Shown piece by piece: positions 18,714-26,983 of a DNA stretch of 64,000 nucleotides. A program made the position numbers and the translations under genes. The stretch spans positions 2,852,001 to 2,916,000 of the forward strand of contig OY759762.1 of assembly GCA_963662645.2 (NCBI GenBank). The letters are read 5' to 3'. This DNA comes from Aldehydirespirator sp963662645. GTDB lineage: Bacteria; Actinomycetota; Acidimicrobiia; Acidimicrobiales; Aldehydirespiratoraceae. The first letter of the stretch is position 1; the number at the start of each line of letters is the position of its first letter. The notes under the pieces are model-generated. The model saw nothing but the letters and a program-made list of their open reading frames with translations. It had not been told where the DNA came from and made no database searches.

Positions 18714-18941
18714 GTGGAGCTTCGCATCGGCATCGCCGACAACCCCCAGCCCATCACGGTGACCCTCCCCGACGACGCCGACCGCGAGCACATCAAGGCG
18801 TCGGTCGAGGCCGCTCTGCGGGGCGAGGTTCCGGTCCTGTGGCTGACCGACGACAAGGGCCGGGAGATCGCGATGGCCGCATCGCGGGTCACCCATGTCG
18901 AGATGGGTCCGCCCGGTTCCAACCCCATCGGATTCGGCTGA
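18714..18941 (+). CDS. DUF3107 family protein
   Basis: This is a 75-residue protein with the actinobacterial DUF3107 pattern: MELRIGIADNPQPITV at the start and LWLTDDKGREIAMAASRVTHVE before the C-terminal IGFG. It has no cysteines or membrane segment. GTG 18714 follows AAGGAGAAGAGA, a strong ribosome site. It lies between mrp and the PdtaS-like kinase on the same strand and is probably co-transcribed. No biochemical role is established for the family. Confidence 0.82.
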   Translation: MELRIGIADNPQPITVTLPDDADREHIKASVEAALRGEVPVLWLTDDKGREIAMAASRVTHVEMGPPGSNPIGFG

Positions 18942-18958
18942 GACGGGGAACCGGGGCG

Positions 18959-20560
18959 GTGGCCGGTCTCGCGGAGCTGGCCCGGGCCGGCACCGCGCTC
19001 GACGAGCGCTCCATCGACCACCTGCACCGGCTGGTGGCCTCGTGGACGCCGCTGGCCGACCTTTCCTTCGGGGACCTGCTGCTGTACGCCCCCTGCGTCA
19101 GCGGATTCGATCCCGCCGTGGTCGAGGTTGTCACCGAGCGGACGGCGAGAGAGGCCGGCGCCGGCGTCGACGGCAGATTCGTGGTGCTGGCCCATGCCCG
19201 GGCCAACACCGGGCCCACCGTTCATGTGGTCGATCCCGTCGGGACCGTCGTGAAGGGAACCGACTTGGCGTGGTTGCGGACGGCGATGGACACCGGCGAG
19301 CCGGGCGAGGCCGAGATCGCTGAGTTTGGTGCCCTTTCCGGCGTGGGTGAGGACCTGATGGTGGAGGAGGAGGGCAGCCTTCCGCTACGCGATCGCCGGC
19401 GTGTCGTGGACTACGTGCCCGTTCGTTGCGGAGACGCAGCCGTGGCGGTCCTGGCCCGCGAGGCGGGGCCGGCCCCAATCCGCCACGAGAACCCTCTGGA
19501 GACCATCTACCGCGGCCTGTACGGGCGTTTCGCGCGGATGATCGCGGAGGGTGCGTTCCCTTATGGTCGCATGGAGCGGGTGGGTGAGTTCCGGGAGCCC
19601 CGCGTGGGCGACGGAGTGCTGGTGCTCGACCGGGAGGGCCGGGTCAGCTACGCCTCGCCCAACGCCCGCAGCGCTCTGCACCGATTGGGCGTGATGCACC
19701 CGGTGCCGGGCCGCAGCCTCAGCGACCTCGGACTCGATGACACGGTGATACGACGCTCGTTCTGGCGGCGGCGCTCCACGGTGGCCGAGTTCACCGCCGG
19801 ATCGATGATCGTCGTCGTATTGCGGGCATACCCCATGGTGGCCGAGGACCGGATCACCGGTGCGGTCGCGATGCTCCGCGACGTGTCGGAGCTGCGCCAT
19901 CACGACCGGCTGCTGCTGTCGAAGGACGCGACCATCCGCGAGATCCACCACCGGGTCAAGAACAACCTGCAGACGGTCAGTTCGCTGTTGCAGCTCCAAG
20001 CGCGCCGCCTCGGTAGCGCAGAGGCGAAGGCCGCGGTCGAGAGCTCCGTCAGGCGGATCTCATCCATAGCCATGGTGCACGAGCATCTCGCCCTCGACAC
20101 CACGTCTGAGCTGGACTTCGACGAAGTCGTGGGCCCGCTGCTGCGGCTCGTGGAGGAGGGGCTGGCGCCGGCGGAGCGCCCGCTGAAGATTCAAGTAGAC
20201 GGAACCGTCGGAGAGATCGACGGCGAGACGGCGATGCCGCTGGCGGTGGTGCTGGTGGAGCTGGTGCAGAATGCCTTCCAGCACGCCGCCCCGCCCGCCG
20301 GTCGGGGCGAGCTGGTTGAGGTGCGTCTGGCTCGCACCGCCACGACGCTGACCATGCGGATCACCGACGACGGACCTGGCGTGCCCGAGGGCTTCTCGCT
20401 GGACCGCGACGCCGGGCTCGGACTCACCGTCGTGCGCACTTTCGTGGTGCATGACCTCGGCGGCTCGATCACCATCAAGGCGGCATCGGCCGACGCGCCC
20501 CGCGGCACCGTGATCGAGGTGACCGTCCCCCGCAGATCCGCCTCGACACCTGTCGGCTAG
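18959..20560 (+). CDS. pdtaS: Sensor histidine kinase, PdtaS-like
   Basis: The 533-residue soluble kinase has an N-terminal GAF-like H_kinase_N domain (about 1-150), a PAS domain (about 215-310, VLVLDREGRVSYASPNA) and a HisKA_2 dimerisation domain. The phosphoacceptor is in TIREIHHRVKNNLQTVSSLL near residue 330. The HATPase domain has N-box ELVQNAFQHA and ITDDGPGVP. This order is that of actinobacterial PdtaS, which signals to the ANTAR-type RNA-binding regulator PdtaR; no such gene is nearby. GTG 18959 is the first start after the DUF3107 stop that keeps the GAF domain whole. Confidence 0.85.
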   Translation: MAGLAELARAGTALDERSIDHLHRLVASWTPLADLSFGDLLLYAPCVSGFDPAVVEVVTERTAREAGAGVDGRFVVLAHARANTGPTVHVVDPVGTVVKGTDLAWLRTAMDTGEPGEAEIAEFGALSGVGEDLMVEEEGSLPLRDRRRVVDYVPVRCGDAAVAVLAREAGPAPIRHENPLETIYRGLYGRFARMIAEGAFPYGRMERVGEFREPRVGDGVLVLDREGRVSYASPNARSALHRLGVMHPVPGRSLSDLGLDDTVIRRSFWRRRSTVAEFTAGSMIVVVLRAYPMVAEDRITGAVAMLRDVSELRHHDRLLLSKDATIREIHHRVKNNLQTVSSLLQLQARRLGSAEAKAAVESSVRRISSIAMVHEHLALDTTSELDFDEVVGPLLRLVEEGLAPAERPLKIQVDGTVGEIDGETAMPLAVVLVELVQNAFQHAAPPAGRGELVEVRLARTATTLTMRITDDGPGVPEGFSLDRDAGLGLTVVRTFVVHDLGGSITIKAASADAPRGTVIEVTVPRRSASTPVG

Positions 20561-20575
20561 CTGGGCGCTGCCCAG
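20561..20575 (+). terminator. Hairpin after the pdtaS-like gene
   Basis: CTGGGC-GCT-GCCCAG follows the stop codon directly and sits between convergent genes. There is no T-run after it, so an intrinsic terminator is only a possibility. Confidence 0.3.
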
Positions 20576-20627
20576 CCGGGAGGCGCTGAGTCCGAGTTCT
20601 TCGATTGGCCGCTCGCGGTGGTCCGCC

Positions 20628-21740
20628 CTAAGCGCCCGCCGGCTGAGCCCAGCAGACTCGCTGGCCGGTCAGCGGCGCGGCCTCGCCGCCGTTGAGGTGC
20701 CGCAGTCTGGCGGCGTCCACTCCGCCGAGCGTCTCCGCAACCGACGACCAGGACGACCCTCTGGGAGGGTCGACGCACTCCACGACGTCCACGGCGCGCT
20801 CGGCGGCCGGGCCGATGGTGAGCGCCGAGTTGATGTGGCGTGTGATCCTCTCAACGAGCGTGATGCCAGCGGACTCAGTGGGGTTGTTGTCCGTCATCAC
20901 CGTCACGGCGTACGCGCCGCCGTTGGCGTCGCGTACCGCTCCGGTGGTGCCAACCCGCCACCCGGCGCCCGACATCGGGTAGAAGCCGTTCTTGAGCGCG
21001 GCCTCGTAGGTGGCCGGCAGTCCCGCGGTCACCCCCCAACCCTGTGCCGCGCTCACACCAGACATCCACTGCCACGCCGTCTGCACCGAATCCTTGTCGA
21101 GGGGTCCCCCGCCGATCAGCAGTTGCTCCACGAGCCGCGTCCGGTCCTCGGCGGTGGACAGCGTCCGGCCGTACCACGCGGTGTGGCTCGTGCCGGCGAT
21201 CCCGAAGCGCTTGTCCAGCTCTTCCATGCCGGCTGCGCTGCCGATTTGCAGGTACAGCCTGGAGGTGGGAGGCGTGTTGTGGCTGTAGTGCATCATCAAC
21301 TCGACGTCGGCGGCCTCCGACGGGCTGAGGGAGCGGCCGGTGTCCTGGGCCGCAAGCAGGACACCGGCCAGCACCTGGGCCTTGATGACGCTCGCAGTGG
21401 TGATCTCCAGGCTGGGATTGAGGTGGTACCGGCAGCCCGTGCGGTGGTCATGGACCGCTGCGGTGAACCGAGCCCCCGGGTGGGCGGCTGCGATCTCGTC
21501 GATGAACGCCTTGAAGAACAGCCCGACGCAACGGCCACCCGTCATGTGGCCAGGCGGCAGGGTGGCCTTGCCGTCGAACCCGTCGAATGGATCCCCGGGC
21601 TCGGAGGTGCCTGCCGGCGCGGCGCGCGCGTCCGATTGGGCAAGCGTGATCGTCCAGGTCGATACCACCGCGGCCAGCACGGCGGCGGCCGCCAGGAGTA
21701 TCGGGATCCGTCTCGCGTCAGATTGCTGGGTACCGGGCAT
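20628..21740 (-). CDS. Class A beta-lactamase-like serine hydrolase with LysM-like tail
   Basis: From ATG 21740 the protein has about 370 residues. A signal anchor (IPILLAAAAVLAAVVSTWTITLA) is followed by a beta-lactamase fold. TTASVIKAQVL holds the SxxK motif and MMHYSHNTPP the SxN motif. The KTG triad is weak (GWRVGTTG), so penicillin hydrolysis is uncertain. The last 45 residues (WSSVAETLGGVDAARLRHLNG, then LTGQRVCW) resemble a LysM wall-binding repeat. It may therefore be a wall-associated peptidase or lactamase. The frame stays open upstream through repeat copy B, but a start there would put about 40 charged residues before the signal. Confidence 0.72.
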   Translation of the reverse strand: MPGTQQSDARRIPILLAAAAVLAAVVSTWTITLAQSDARAAPAGTSEPGDPFDGFDGKATLPPGHMTGGRCVGLFFKAFIDEIAAAHPGARFTAAVHDHRTGCRYHLNPSLEITTASVIKAQVLAGVLLAAQDTGRSLSPSEAADVELMMHYSHNTPPTSRLYLQIGSAAGMEELDKRFGIAGTSHTAWYGRTLSTAEDRTRLVEQLLIGGGPLDKDSVQTAWQWMSGVSAAQGWGVTAGLPATYEAALKNGFYPMSGAGWRVGTTGAVRDANGGAYAVTVMTDNNPTESAGITLVERITRHINSALTIGPAAERAVDVVECVDPPRGSSWSSVAETLGGVDAARLRHLNGGEAAPLTGQRVCWAQPAGA

Positions 21741-21790
21741 GTTCAATGAGAGGCGGGGCCCGGCCACGGTAGTAGACCCGCCTGGCCATG

Positions 21791-21846
21791 TCTTCCGCTC
21801 TTGTTCGCTGCGCTCACGGGGCCGCTCGGGCCATGGCCTCGCTAGG
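21791..21846 (-). repeat. Dispersed intergenic repeat, copy B
   Basis: On the minus strand this reads CGAGGCCATGGCCCGAGCGG, then CCCCGTGAGCGCAGCGAACA and AGAGCGGA. It lies between the divergent beta-lactamase-like and gdpD genes, 50 bases upstream of the first. It is close to identical to copies C, D and E. Confidence 0.75.
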
Positions 21847-21940
21847 CGCTTTGCCGGCATCGGTACGAATTGCCGCCTACTCGCTCGTGCTCCGCGCCGT
21901 GGGATTCATGTTGGCGAGGAGTCTGTGCGAGACTGCCGGG

Positions 21941-22624
21941 ATGGCAGCGGTGATCGCGCATCGGGGCGCCAGCCAGGTTGCCCTTGAGAACACGCTGCAG
22001 TCCTTCCGGCTGGCTCGAGAATTGGGCGCCGACTGGGTGGAGCTCGACGTGCGCCGCACGACCGACGGCGTGGCCGTGGTCCACCATGACGCCCACCTGG
22101 CTGACGGGCGGCAGATCGGCCATCTCCATGCCGACGAACTGCCCGACTACGTGCCCAGCCTGGCCGAGGCCCTCGAGGCCTGTGACGGCATGGGGGTTCA
22201 CCTCGAGATCAAGAACCTGCCCGATGATCCCGATTATGACAGCGAGAATCTGGTGGCCGAGGCGGTGGCCGGTCTGATCGCGGCCTACCTCGGGCCCGAT
22301 CGGGCCGTGGTGTCTTCGTTCAATGTGGACGCTGCCGACGCCGTGCGGGCTGTCGACCCGACGATCCCCACTGCGCTGATCTGCGGGATCGTGGCGCCCG
22401 CGCAGGCGGTGGCCCGGGCCAGCGCCCACAGCATGCAGGCGGTGCATCCCTTCGATGCCATGTGCGACGCGGCCTTCGTGCGCCGGGCCCACGATGCCGG
22501 CCTGATCGTGAACGCCTGGACCATCAACGTCCCCAAGCGGATGTCGGAGCTGCTGGCCATGGGGGTCGACGGCCTCATCACCGATGTGCCCGATGTTGCC
22601 CGCGCCGTGGTGGACGCGGCCTGA
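21941..22624 (+). CDS. Glycerophosphodiester phosphodiesterase
   Basis: The 227-residue protein starts MAAVIAHRGASQVALENTLQ, the GDPD signature with catalytic HRG and E..NT. WVELDVRRTTDGVAVVHHDAHL carries the metal-binding ExD and second histidine. The barrel closes with VNAWTINVPKRMSELLAMGVDGLITDVPD. It hydrolyses glycerophosphodiesters to glycerol 3-phosphate and an alcohol. The frame is open 51 codons further upstream through repeat copy B, but ATG 21941 places the conserved HRG at residue 7 as in the family. Confidence 0.88.
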   Translation: MAAVIAHRGASQVALENTLQSFRLARELGADWVELDVRRTTDGVAVVHHDAHLADGRQIGHLHADELPDYVPSLAEALEACDGMGVHLEIKNLPDDPDYDSENLVAEAVAGLIAAYLGPDRAVVSSFNVDAADAVRAVDPTIPTALICGIVAPAQAVARASAHSMQAVHPFDAMCDAAFVRRAHDAGLIVNAWTINVPKRMSELLAMGVDGLITDVPDVARAVVDAA

Positions 22625-22692
22625 CGAGCAACGCGCGGCCGCGAGTGCCTCGTCGGCATCGTTGTCCCCGCACGCTGCGGCCACCAGCGTGT

Positions 22693-23604
22693 TCAGGGCA
22701 GGACTAGGCGCAGTGCTTCGGGCGCCCAGCGGATCCTGAGGCGGGGCGCAGCGCCGAGGTGGTCACCGTCGGCCTGGTACCCGACGGGTGGATCGGCGGT
22801 CACGGTCAGGTCTTGGAGCCCCTCGTGCACCCTCGCTCCGGGCAGCCCGCGCACGTCGCCGGAGCGCAGGGCCTTCAACCCCACCGGCAGCATGCGGTGC
22901 GGCGACAGGGTGGGCAGCGTCACTGCGGCCAGGGGCTCGTCCAGCCCCAGGCCGGGCACGAGGTCGAAGCTGCGGCCCCCCAAGTAGGTGTAGGGGTTGG
23001 CGTTGAGCACGATTGTCAACAGGCCCTCGGCCAGCGTGTTGCCTTCGGCATCGAGAACCTGCATGGGCGGACGGTGCCGGTGGGCGCGCTGCAGCCAGGT
23101 GGTTGCCGCGGCGTAGATGAACAGGGGATGGCCGGCCCAGCGCTTCAACGGGCCGCGGCTCTCGACCAGTTCAACCACGGCCGCGTCGAAGCCGATGCCG
23201 CAGTGAAACAGGAAGTAACGCCCGTCAACGGCCCCCAGACCGATCCTGGTGATGGCGCCCCGGTCGAGGGCGTCGAGGAGCTGCCCGGCCGCGTCGACGG
23301 GGTCGTCGGGCAAGCCGATGATGCGGGCGAACACGTTGGTGCTTCCCCCCGGGAGGGCTGCCAGGGCGGTGCCGGTGCCCGCCAGGCCGTTGGCGGTCTC
23401 GTTGAGCGTGCCGTCCCCGCCGAGCACCACCACCACGTCGACTCCGTCGGAGGCGGCCGACCGGGCCAGGCGAGTGGCATGGCCGCGCCGGACGGTTTCG
23501 GCCAGTGTCACCTCGTGGTCGGCCGACAGCGCTTTCTGGATCACCACTCGACGCCGTCCGGTCACCGAGGAGGCGGCCGAGTTCACCAGCAGCAGCACTC
23601 GCAC
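22693..23604 (-). CDS. Lipid/diacylglycerol kinase family protein
   Basis: The 303-residue protein begins MRVLLLVNSAAS and has VVVVLGGDGTLNETANGL, the nucleotide-binding GGDGT motif of the DAGK catalytic domain, then LPGGSTNVFARIIGLP. The C-terminal part (YFLFHCGIGFDAAVV, VTADPPVGYQADGD) is the beta-rich lipid-binding domain. Bacterial relatives phosphorylate diacylglycerol or related lipids. It is convergent with gdpD and divergent from etfB, whose start is 122 bases away. Confidence 0.88.
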   Translation of the reverse strand: MRVLLLVNSAASSVTGRRRVVIQKALSADHEVTLAETVRRGHATRLARSAASDGVDVVVVLGGDGTLNETANGLAGTGTALAALPGGSTNVFARIIGLPDDPVDAAGQLLDALDRGAITRIGLGAVDGRYFLFHCGIGFDAAVVELVESRGPLKRWAGHPLFIYAAATTWLQRAHRHRPPMQVLDAEGNTLAEGLLTIVLNANPYTYLGGRSFDLVPGLGLDEPLAAVTLPTLSPHRMLPVGLKALRSGDVRGLPGARVHEGLQDLTVTADPPVGYQADGDHLGAAPRLRIRWAPEALRLVLP

Positions 23605-23726
23605 TCACCCAGTCTGTCCGCTTGGCGGGCCCGGCGCGCCGACGATCACTGCCTTCAGGACCCATGGTGCGACAACTTCGTCGGGCGGGGTTCGTTTCTG
23701 GCTGGGCGCTGGCACACTTGGCGCTC

Positions 23727-24506
23727 ATGAAGGTTGTCGTCTGCGTGAAGCAGATCCCCGATCCCGCCGATCCCGGCGCGCTGGACCCCGAGACCAAGAC
23801 GCTGCGGCGCGATGTGAAGCTGATCCTCGACGAGTCCGACTCCTACGGGGTCGAGATGGCCCTGCAGCTGGTGGACACCGCCGGCGAGGGCTCGGTGCAC
23901 CTGGTCTCGATGGTGCCCAATGAGGAGGTGAGCGGCCTGCGGACCGCCCTGGCCATGGGCGCCGACTCCGCCACGCTCATCAGTGACGAGGCGTTGGCCG
24001 GCTCCGACGCACTGGGCACCGCCCGCGTGCTCGCCGCGGCCATTGAGAGGGCCGAGCCTGATCTCGTGCTGGCCGCCACCGAGTCCAGCGACGGTTACAC
24101 CGGCGTCGTTCCCGCCCAGGTGGCCGAGCTGATCGGCCTGCCGTCGGTGACGTTCGCCAAGGAGATAGCCGTCGACGGCGGCACGGCCACCGTTCGCCGC
24201 CAAACCGAGGCCGGCGCCGACCTGGTCGAGTGCCCGCTGCCCGCGGTGGTGTCGGTAACGGCCGGAGTGGTCGAGCCCCGCTACCCGTCGTTCCGGGGGA
24301 TCATGCAGGCCAAGAACAAGCCGGTCGACCAGCTGAAGATCGCCGATCTAGGGATCGCCGCCGAGCGGGTGGGCTGGGCCGGAGCGGGCCAGGAGATCAC
24401 CGACATCGCCGAGGCGCCCGAGCGGGCCGCGGGCGAGGTCGTGGTGGACGAGGGTGACGCCCACGAGCGCATCGTTGCTTTCCTCGACGAACTCAAGGTC
24501 ATATAG
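23727..24506 (+). CDS. etfB: Electron transfer flavoprotein beta subunit
   Basis: The 259-residue subunit begins MKVVVCVKQIPDPADPG, the EtfB start signature. It shows VLAATESSDGYTGVVPAQVAELIG and an ADP/AMP-binding region, with the C-terminal arm KPVDQLKIADLGI. With EtfA it accepts electrons from acyl-CoA dehydrogenases and passes them to the quinone pool. ATG 23727 is chosen by the family start although the frame is open upstream. It is followed 11 bases later by etfA. Confidence 0.93.
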   Translation: MKVVVCVKQIPDPADPGALDPETKTLRRDVKLILDESDSYGVEMALQLVDTAGEGSVHLVSMVPNEEVSGLRTALAMGADSATLISDEALAGSDALGTARVLAAAIERAEPDLVLAATESSDGYTGVVPAQVAELIGLPSVTFAKEIAVDGGTATVRRQTEAGADLVECPLPAVVSVTAGVVEPRYPSFRGIMQAKNKPVDQLKIADLGIAAERVGWAGAGQEITDIAEAPERAAGEVVVDEGDAHERIVAFLDELKVI

Positions 24507-24517
24507 GAGGCCCAACG

Positions 24518-25489
24518 ATGGCACTGGACAAGATCTGGGTGTTCTGCGAAGCCGGCGACGACGGCGTGGCCACAATCACGCTCGAGATGCTGGCCAAGGC
24601 CCGAGAGGTGGCCAGCACCGTTGAGGTGTTCTGCGGGGGTGAAGGCGCCGTCTGCGCGGCCGAGCTCGGCGACCATGGTGTCACCGCGGTGTACGCCACC
24701 GGCGACCTCGACGGGCGCATGAAGGGCGTGTCGGTTGCCTCGGCGGTGGCCGCAGCCATCACCAGCGGCGACGTGGCCGCGCCTGACGCCTTCATGCTGG
24801 GCACCACCTACGACGGCCGCGACGTGGCCGCCCGGCTGTCGGTGAAGCTGGACGTCAGCGTGCTGTCGAACGTGGTCGACCTCCGTCTCGACGGTGACCG
24901 TCTGGTGGGCATTGAGCCGGTGTTCGGCGGGACGCTGAACGTGACCTCCCGGTTCACTAGCGGCGGCCCCGACATCTGGCTGGTCCGGCCCAAGTCCTTC
25001 GAGCCGTCGCCGGTGGGCGGTCCCGCGGCGGAGGTGGTGGAGCTTCCCGTTCCCGACCTCGGCACGACCGGGGGCGCGGTGGTCCGGGACCGCTTCACCG
25101 AGGAGTCCGAAGGCCCCAAGCTCGACGAGGCCGCCATCGTGGTCTCCGGCGGGAGGGGACTGGGCTCCGCGGAGGCGTACTCCATGATCGAGGGCCTGGC
25201 CAAGCAGCTGGGCGCCGCTCCGGGGGCCAGCCGGGCCATCGTCGATGCGGGCTGGGTGCCCTACAGCTACCAGGTCGGCCAGACCGGCAAGGTGGTCAAG
25301 CCCACCGTCTACATCGCCTGCGGAATCTCGGGCGCCACCCAGCACCTGGTGGGAATGAAGGGCTCCAAGAACATCATCGCCATCAACAAGGACTCCGAGG
25401 CCCCCATCTTCGCGGTGGCCGACCTCGGCATCGTCGGCGACGTGCACAAGGTGCTGCCCAAGCTCACCGAGGCGCTCGAAGGTCGCTAG
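24518..25489 (+). CDS. etfA: Electron transfer flavoprotein alpha subunit
   Basis: The 323-residue subunit has the C-terminal FAD domain: VVSGGRGLGSAEAYSMIEGLAKQLGAAPGASRAIVDAGW, then QVGQTGKVVKPTVYIACGISGATQHLVGMKGSKNIIAINKD, which bind FAD in all EtfA proteins. The N-terminal half is the beta-like domain. AGGAGGCCCAACG precedes the ATG, an excellent ribosome site. It is co-transcribed with etfB and serves fatty and amino acid oxidation. Confidence 0.95.
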   Translation: MALDKIWVFCEAGDDGVATITLEMLAKAREVASTVEVFCGGEGAVCAAELGDHGVTAVYATGDLDGRMKGVSVASAVAAAITSGDVAAPDAFMLGTTYDGRDVAARLSVKLDVSVLSNVVDLRLDGDRLVGIEPVFGGTLNVTSRFTSGGPDIWLVRPKSFEPSPVGGPAAEVVELPVPDLGTTGGAVVRDRFTEESEGPKLDEAAIVVSGGRGLGSAEAYSMIEGLAKQLGAAPGASRAIVDAGWVPYSYQVGQTGKVVKPTVYIACGISGATQHLVGMKGSKNIIAINKDSEAPIFAVADLGIVGDVHKVLPKLTEALEGR

Positions 25490-25568
25490 ACCGGAAATCC
25501 GAGCAGCGAAGCCGCCTCAGCCGGCATACCTGCTCGCAGAACCTGAGGTCGGGGTCGCCGGGCCGGTC

Positions 25569-26330
25569 CTAGACCAGCGGCCAGGGCCAGCGGTGCCCGT
25601 GGCCGTCCGAGGGGAACCGGCCCGAAGCCACCAGCGTCTCGGTCCGGGCCAGGGTGGCGTCCTGCTCCTGGGCTGTGAGCGTCGCGGCCAGAGGCTCGGG
25701 AAGGCCGGTCTCCAGCAGCATCCCCAGGTCCCGGCTCACTTCGTCGGGCAACCGCTCATCGGCAAAGTCCCAGATCACGGTGCGCAGCTTGAACTGCGAG
25801 TGGAACGACAGGCCGTTGTCGATGGCCCAGACGGAGCCGTCGGTGCCGAGTAGGCAGTGGCCCGACTTGCGGTCGGTGTTGTTGATCACGATGTCGAGCG
25901 CGCAGATGCGCTCCAGTTCCGGCCTGAGCTGCTCCTGTTCCACCAGTGTGAAGTAGTGCTCCTCGAAGCGGGCGGGCATGAACAGCTGCAGGGACCCTGC
26001 ATCGAAGGGCAGGTCCTCGCGCACCACGGTGGGGGGCACCACATCCCACCCGAGCGCGGCGTCCATCCAGAACGCGCCGGCCTCGCGGTGGGCCAGGCCC
26101 GAGGGGAAGTCCCACAGCGGCCGCTCGCCCCGAACGGGCTTGTAGATGGCTTGGGCGTCGAGCCCCTCATGGGCCACGTCCACCAGGAAGGTCGCATTGG
26201 AGCTGTAGGGCATTCTTCCCCTCAACTCCACATCGCCGTCGGCCAGCAGCGACAGGGCGCGGCCGGTCTCGATGGGGGGGCGGTCCCGGATGGGGGACTG
26301 GCGCGCCTCGTCGTCGGTGCTGGCTGCCAT
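25569..26330 (-). CDS. SCO1664 family protein (PI3/4-kinase-like fold)
   Basis: The 253-residue protein matches the actinobacterial SCO1664 family. It has YSSNATFLVDVAHEGLDAQAIYKPVRGERPLWDFP, then ICALDIVINNTDRKSGHCLLG and SVWAIDNGLSFH. These echo the catalytic DxxxxN and DN(G) motifs of phosphatidylinositol kinase-like folds, so phosphotransfer is possible but unproven. It is the third gene of a minus-strand trio that recurs in actinobacteria, and is separated from DUF3090 by a perfect 14-bp inverted repeat. Confidence 0.85.
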   Translation of the reverse strand: MAASTDDEARQSPIRDRPPIETGRALSLLADGDVELRGRMPYSSNATFLVDVAHEGLDAQAIYKPVRGERPLWDFPSGLAHREAGAFWMDAALGWDVVPPTVVREDLPFDAGSLQLFMPARFEEHYFTLVEQEQLRPELERICALDIVINNTDRKSGHCLLGTDGSVWAIDNGLSFHSQFKLRTVIWDFADERLPDEVSRDLGMLLETGLPEPLAATLTAQEQDATLARTETLVASGRFPSDGHGHRWPWPLV

Positions 26331-26338
26331 GGCTAGCC

Positions 26339-26390
26339 GGGAATTGGCAGCGTTTTGGCCCCTATAGGGCGCGTTTCGCTGCCAATTCCC
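26339..26390. repeat. Perfect 14-bp inverted repeat with CCCTATA-GGG core
   Basis: GGGAATTGGCAGCG (26339-26352) and CGCTGCCAATTCCC (26377-26390) are exact complements. The centre contains GGCCCCTATAGGGCGC, itself partly self-complementary. It lies inside the trio operon between DUF3090 and SCO1664 genes. In the minus orientation it aligns end to end with the element at 5025-5071 (AATTG ends, CGCrCCCTATA core, nearly equal length). Confidence 0.7.
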
Positions 26391-26409
26391 CTGGGGGGTG
26401 TTGGAGGCG

Positions 26410-26898
26410 TCAGTTGTGGCACGGGCACCAGTCTCCGTTGGATGGCTCCAAGGGGCGCAGGCAATAGGAGCACGGAGGTCGGCCCGCGGCCACCACGGCC
26501 CGGGCCCGGCTCACCAGGGCCCTCACCTGGGGGCGGGTCATCGTGAAGCGAGCGGAGGCTCCGGCGGTGTCGGGGTCCTCGACTAACTCCTCGGCCACGA
26601 GAATCACCCGGCCCTCGTCTTGGTCGTAGGCGATTCCCAAGGCGCCGATGGTCCAAGCCTCGACCACCGGCTCGCGCATGTCGAGATCGCCGGGAGGGTC
26701 GGCTTCCTCGGCGTCGGGAAGCTCGTTCAGCACCCGCTCCAGGTATTCGGCCAGGGCGGCCGCTTGGCGCTTCTCGAACTTGAGCGACACCAGCTCGCCC
26801 TCAGCGAGGCACTGAAGGTAGAAGACCCGCTGGCCTTTGGGGCCGAGCGTGCCCACGGTGACCATGTCGACCGCCTCGAAGTGATACGACTCGCTCAT
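26410..26898 (-). CDS. DUF3090 family protein
   Basis: The 162-residue protein matches DUF3090: HFEAVDMVTVGTLGPKGQRVFYLQC at the N-terminus, then SLKFEKRQAAALAEYL. It ends with PCSYCLRPLEPSNGDWCPCHN, where CxxC plus CxC could bind zinc. It is soluble and of unknown function, and in actinobacteria accompanies the SCO1664 and MSMEG_4193 genes. Its ATGAGCGAGTC start region is duplicated 62 bases upstream, producing a mini-ORF whose stop overlaps this start. Confidence 0.87.
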   Translation of the reverse strand: MSESYHFEAVDMVTVGTLGPKGQRVFYLQCLAEGELVSLKFEKRQAAALAEYLERVLNELPDAEEADPPGDLDMREPVVEAWTIGALGIAYDQDEGRVILVAEELVEDPDTAGASARFTMTRPQVRALVSRARAVVAAGRPPCSYCLRPLEPSNGDWCPCHN

Positions 26899-26960
26899 AG
26901 TTGCAGGGGCCAGACTGCGGCCGGGCCGAGCTGACGGCCGCGGGGCACGGACTCGCTCAT
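26895..26960 (-). CDS. 21-residue mini-ORF before the DUF3090 gene
   Basis: ATG 26960 begins a copy of the DUF3090 start region (CCCCTGCAACyATGAGCGAGTC in both). The frame runs 21 codons and its TGA overlaps the DUF3090 ATG (ATGA). It is likely a by-product of start-region duplication kept in a coupled frame. Confidence 0.4.
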   Translation of the reverse strand: MSESVPRGRQLGPAAVWPLQL

Positions 26961-26983
26961 GGTTGCAGGGGCTGGGCGCTCAC
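26957..26983 (-). CDS. Eight-codon mini-ORF after the phosphomutase-like gene
   Basis: GTG 26983 overlaps the upstream stop (GTGA) and TGA 26959-26957 overlaps the next mini-ORF start (ATGA). Together with the 21-residue unit it makes an unbroken overlap chain between two conserved genes. Confidence 0.3.
   Translation of the reverse strand: MSAQPLQP

Noticed and set aside
20561..20575. Strong intrinsic terminator after the histidine kinase gene
   Set aside because: Only a 6-bp stem without a T-run; listed at low confidence instead.
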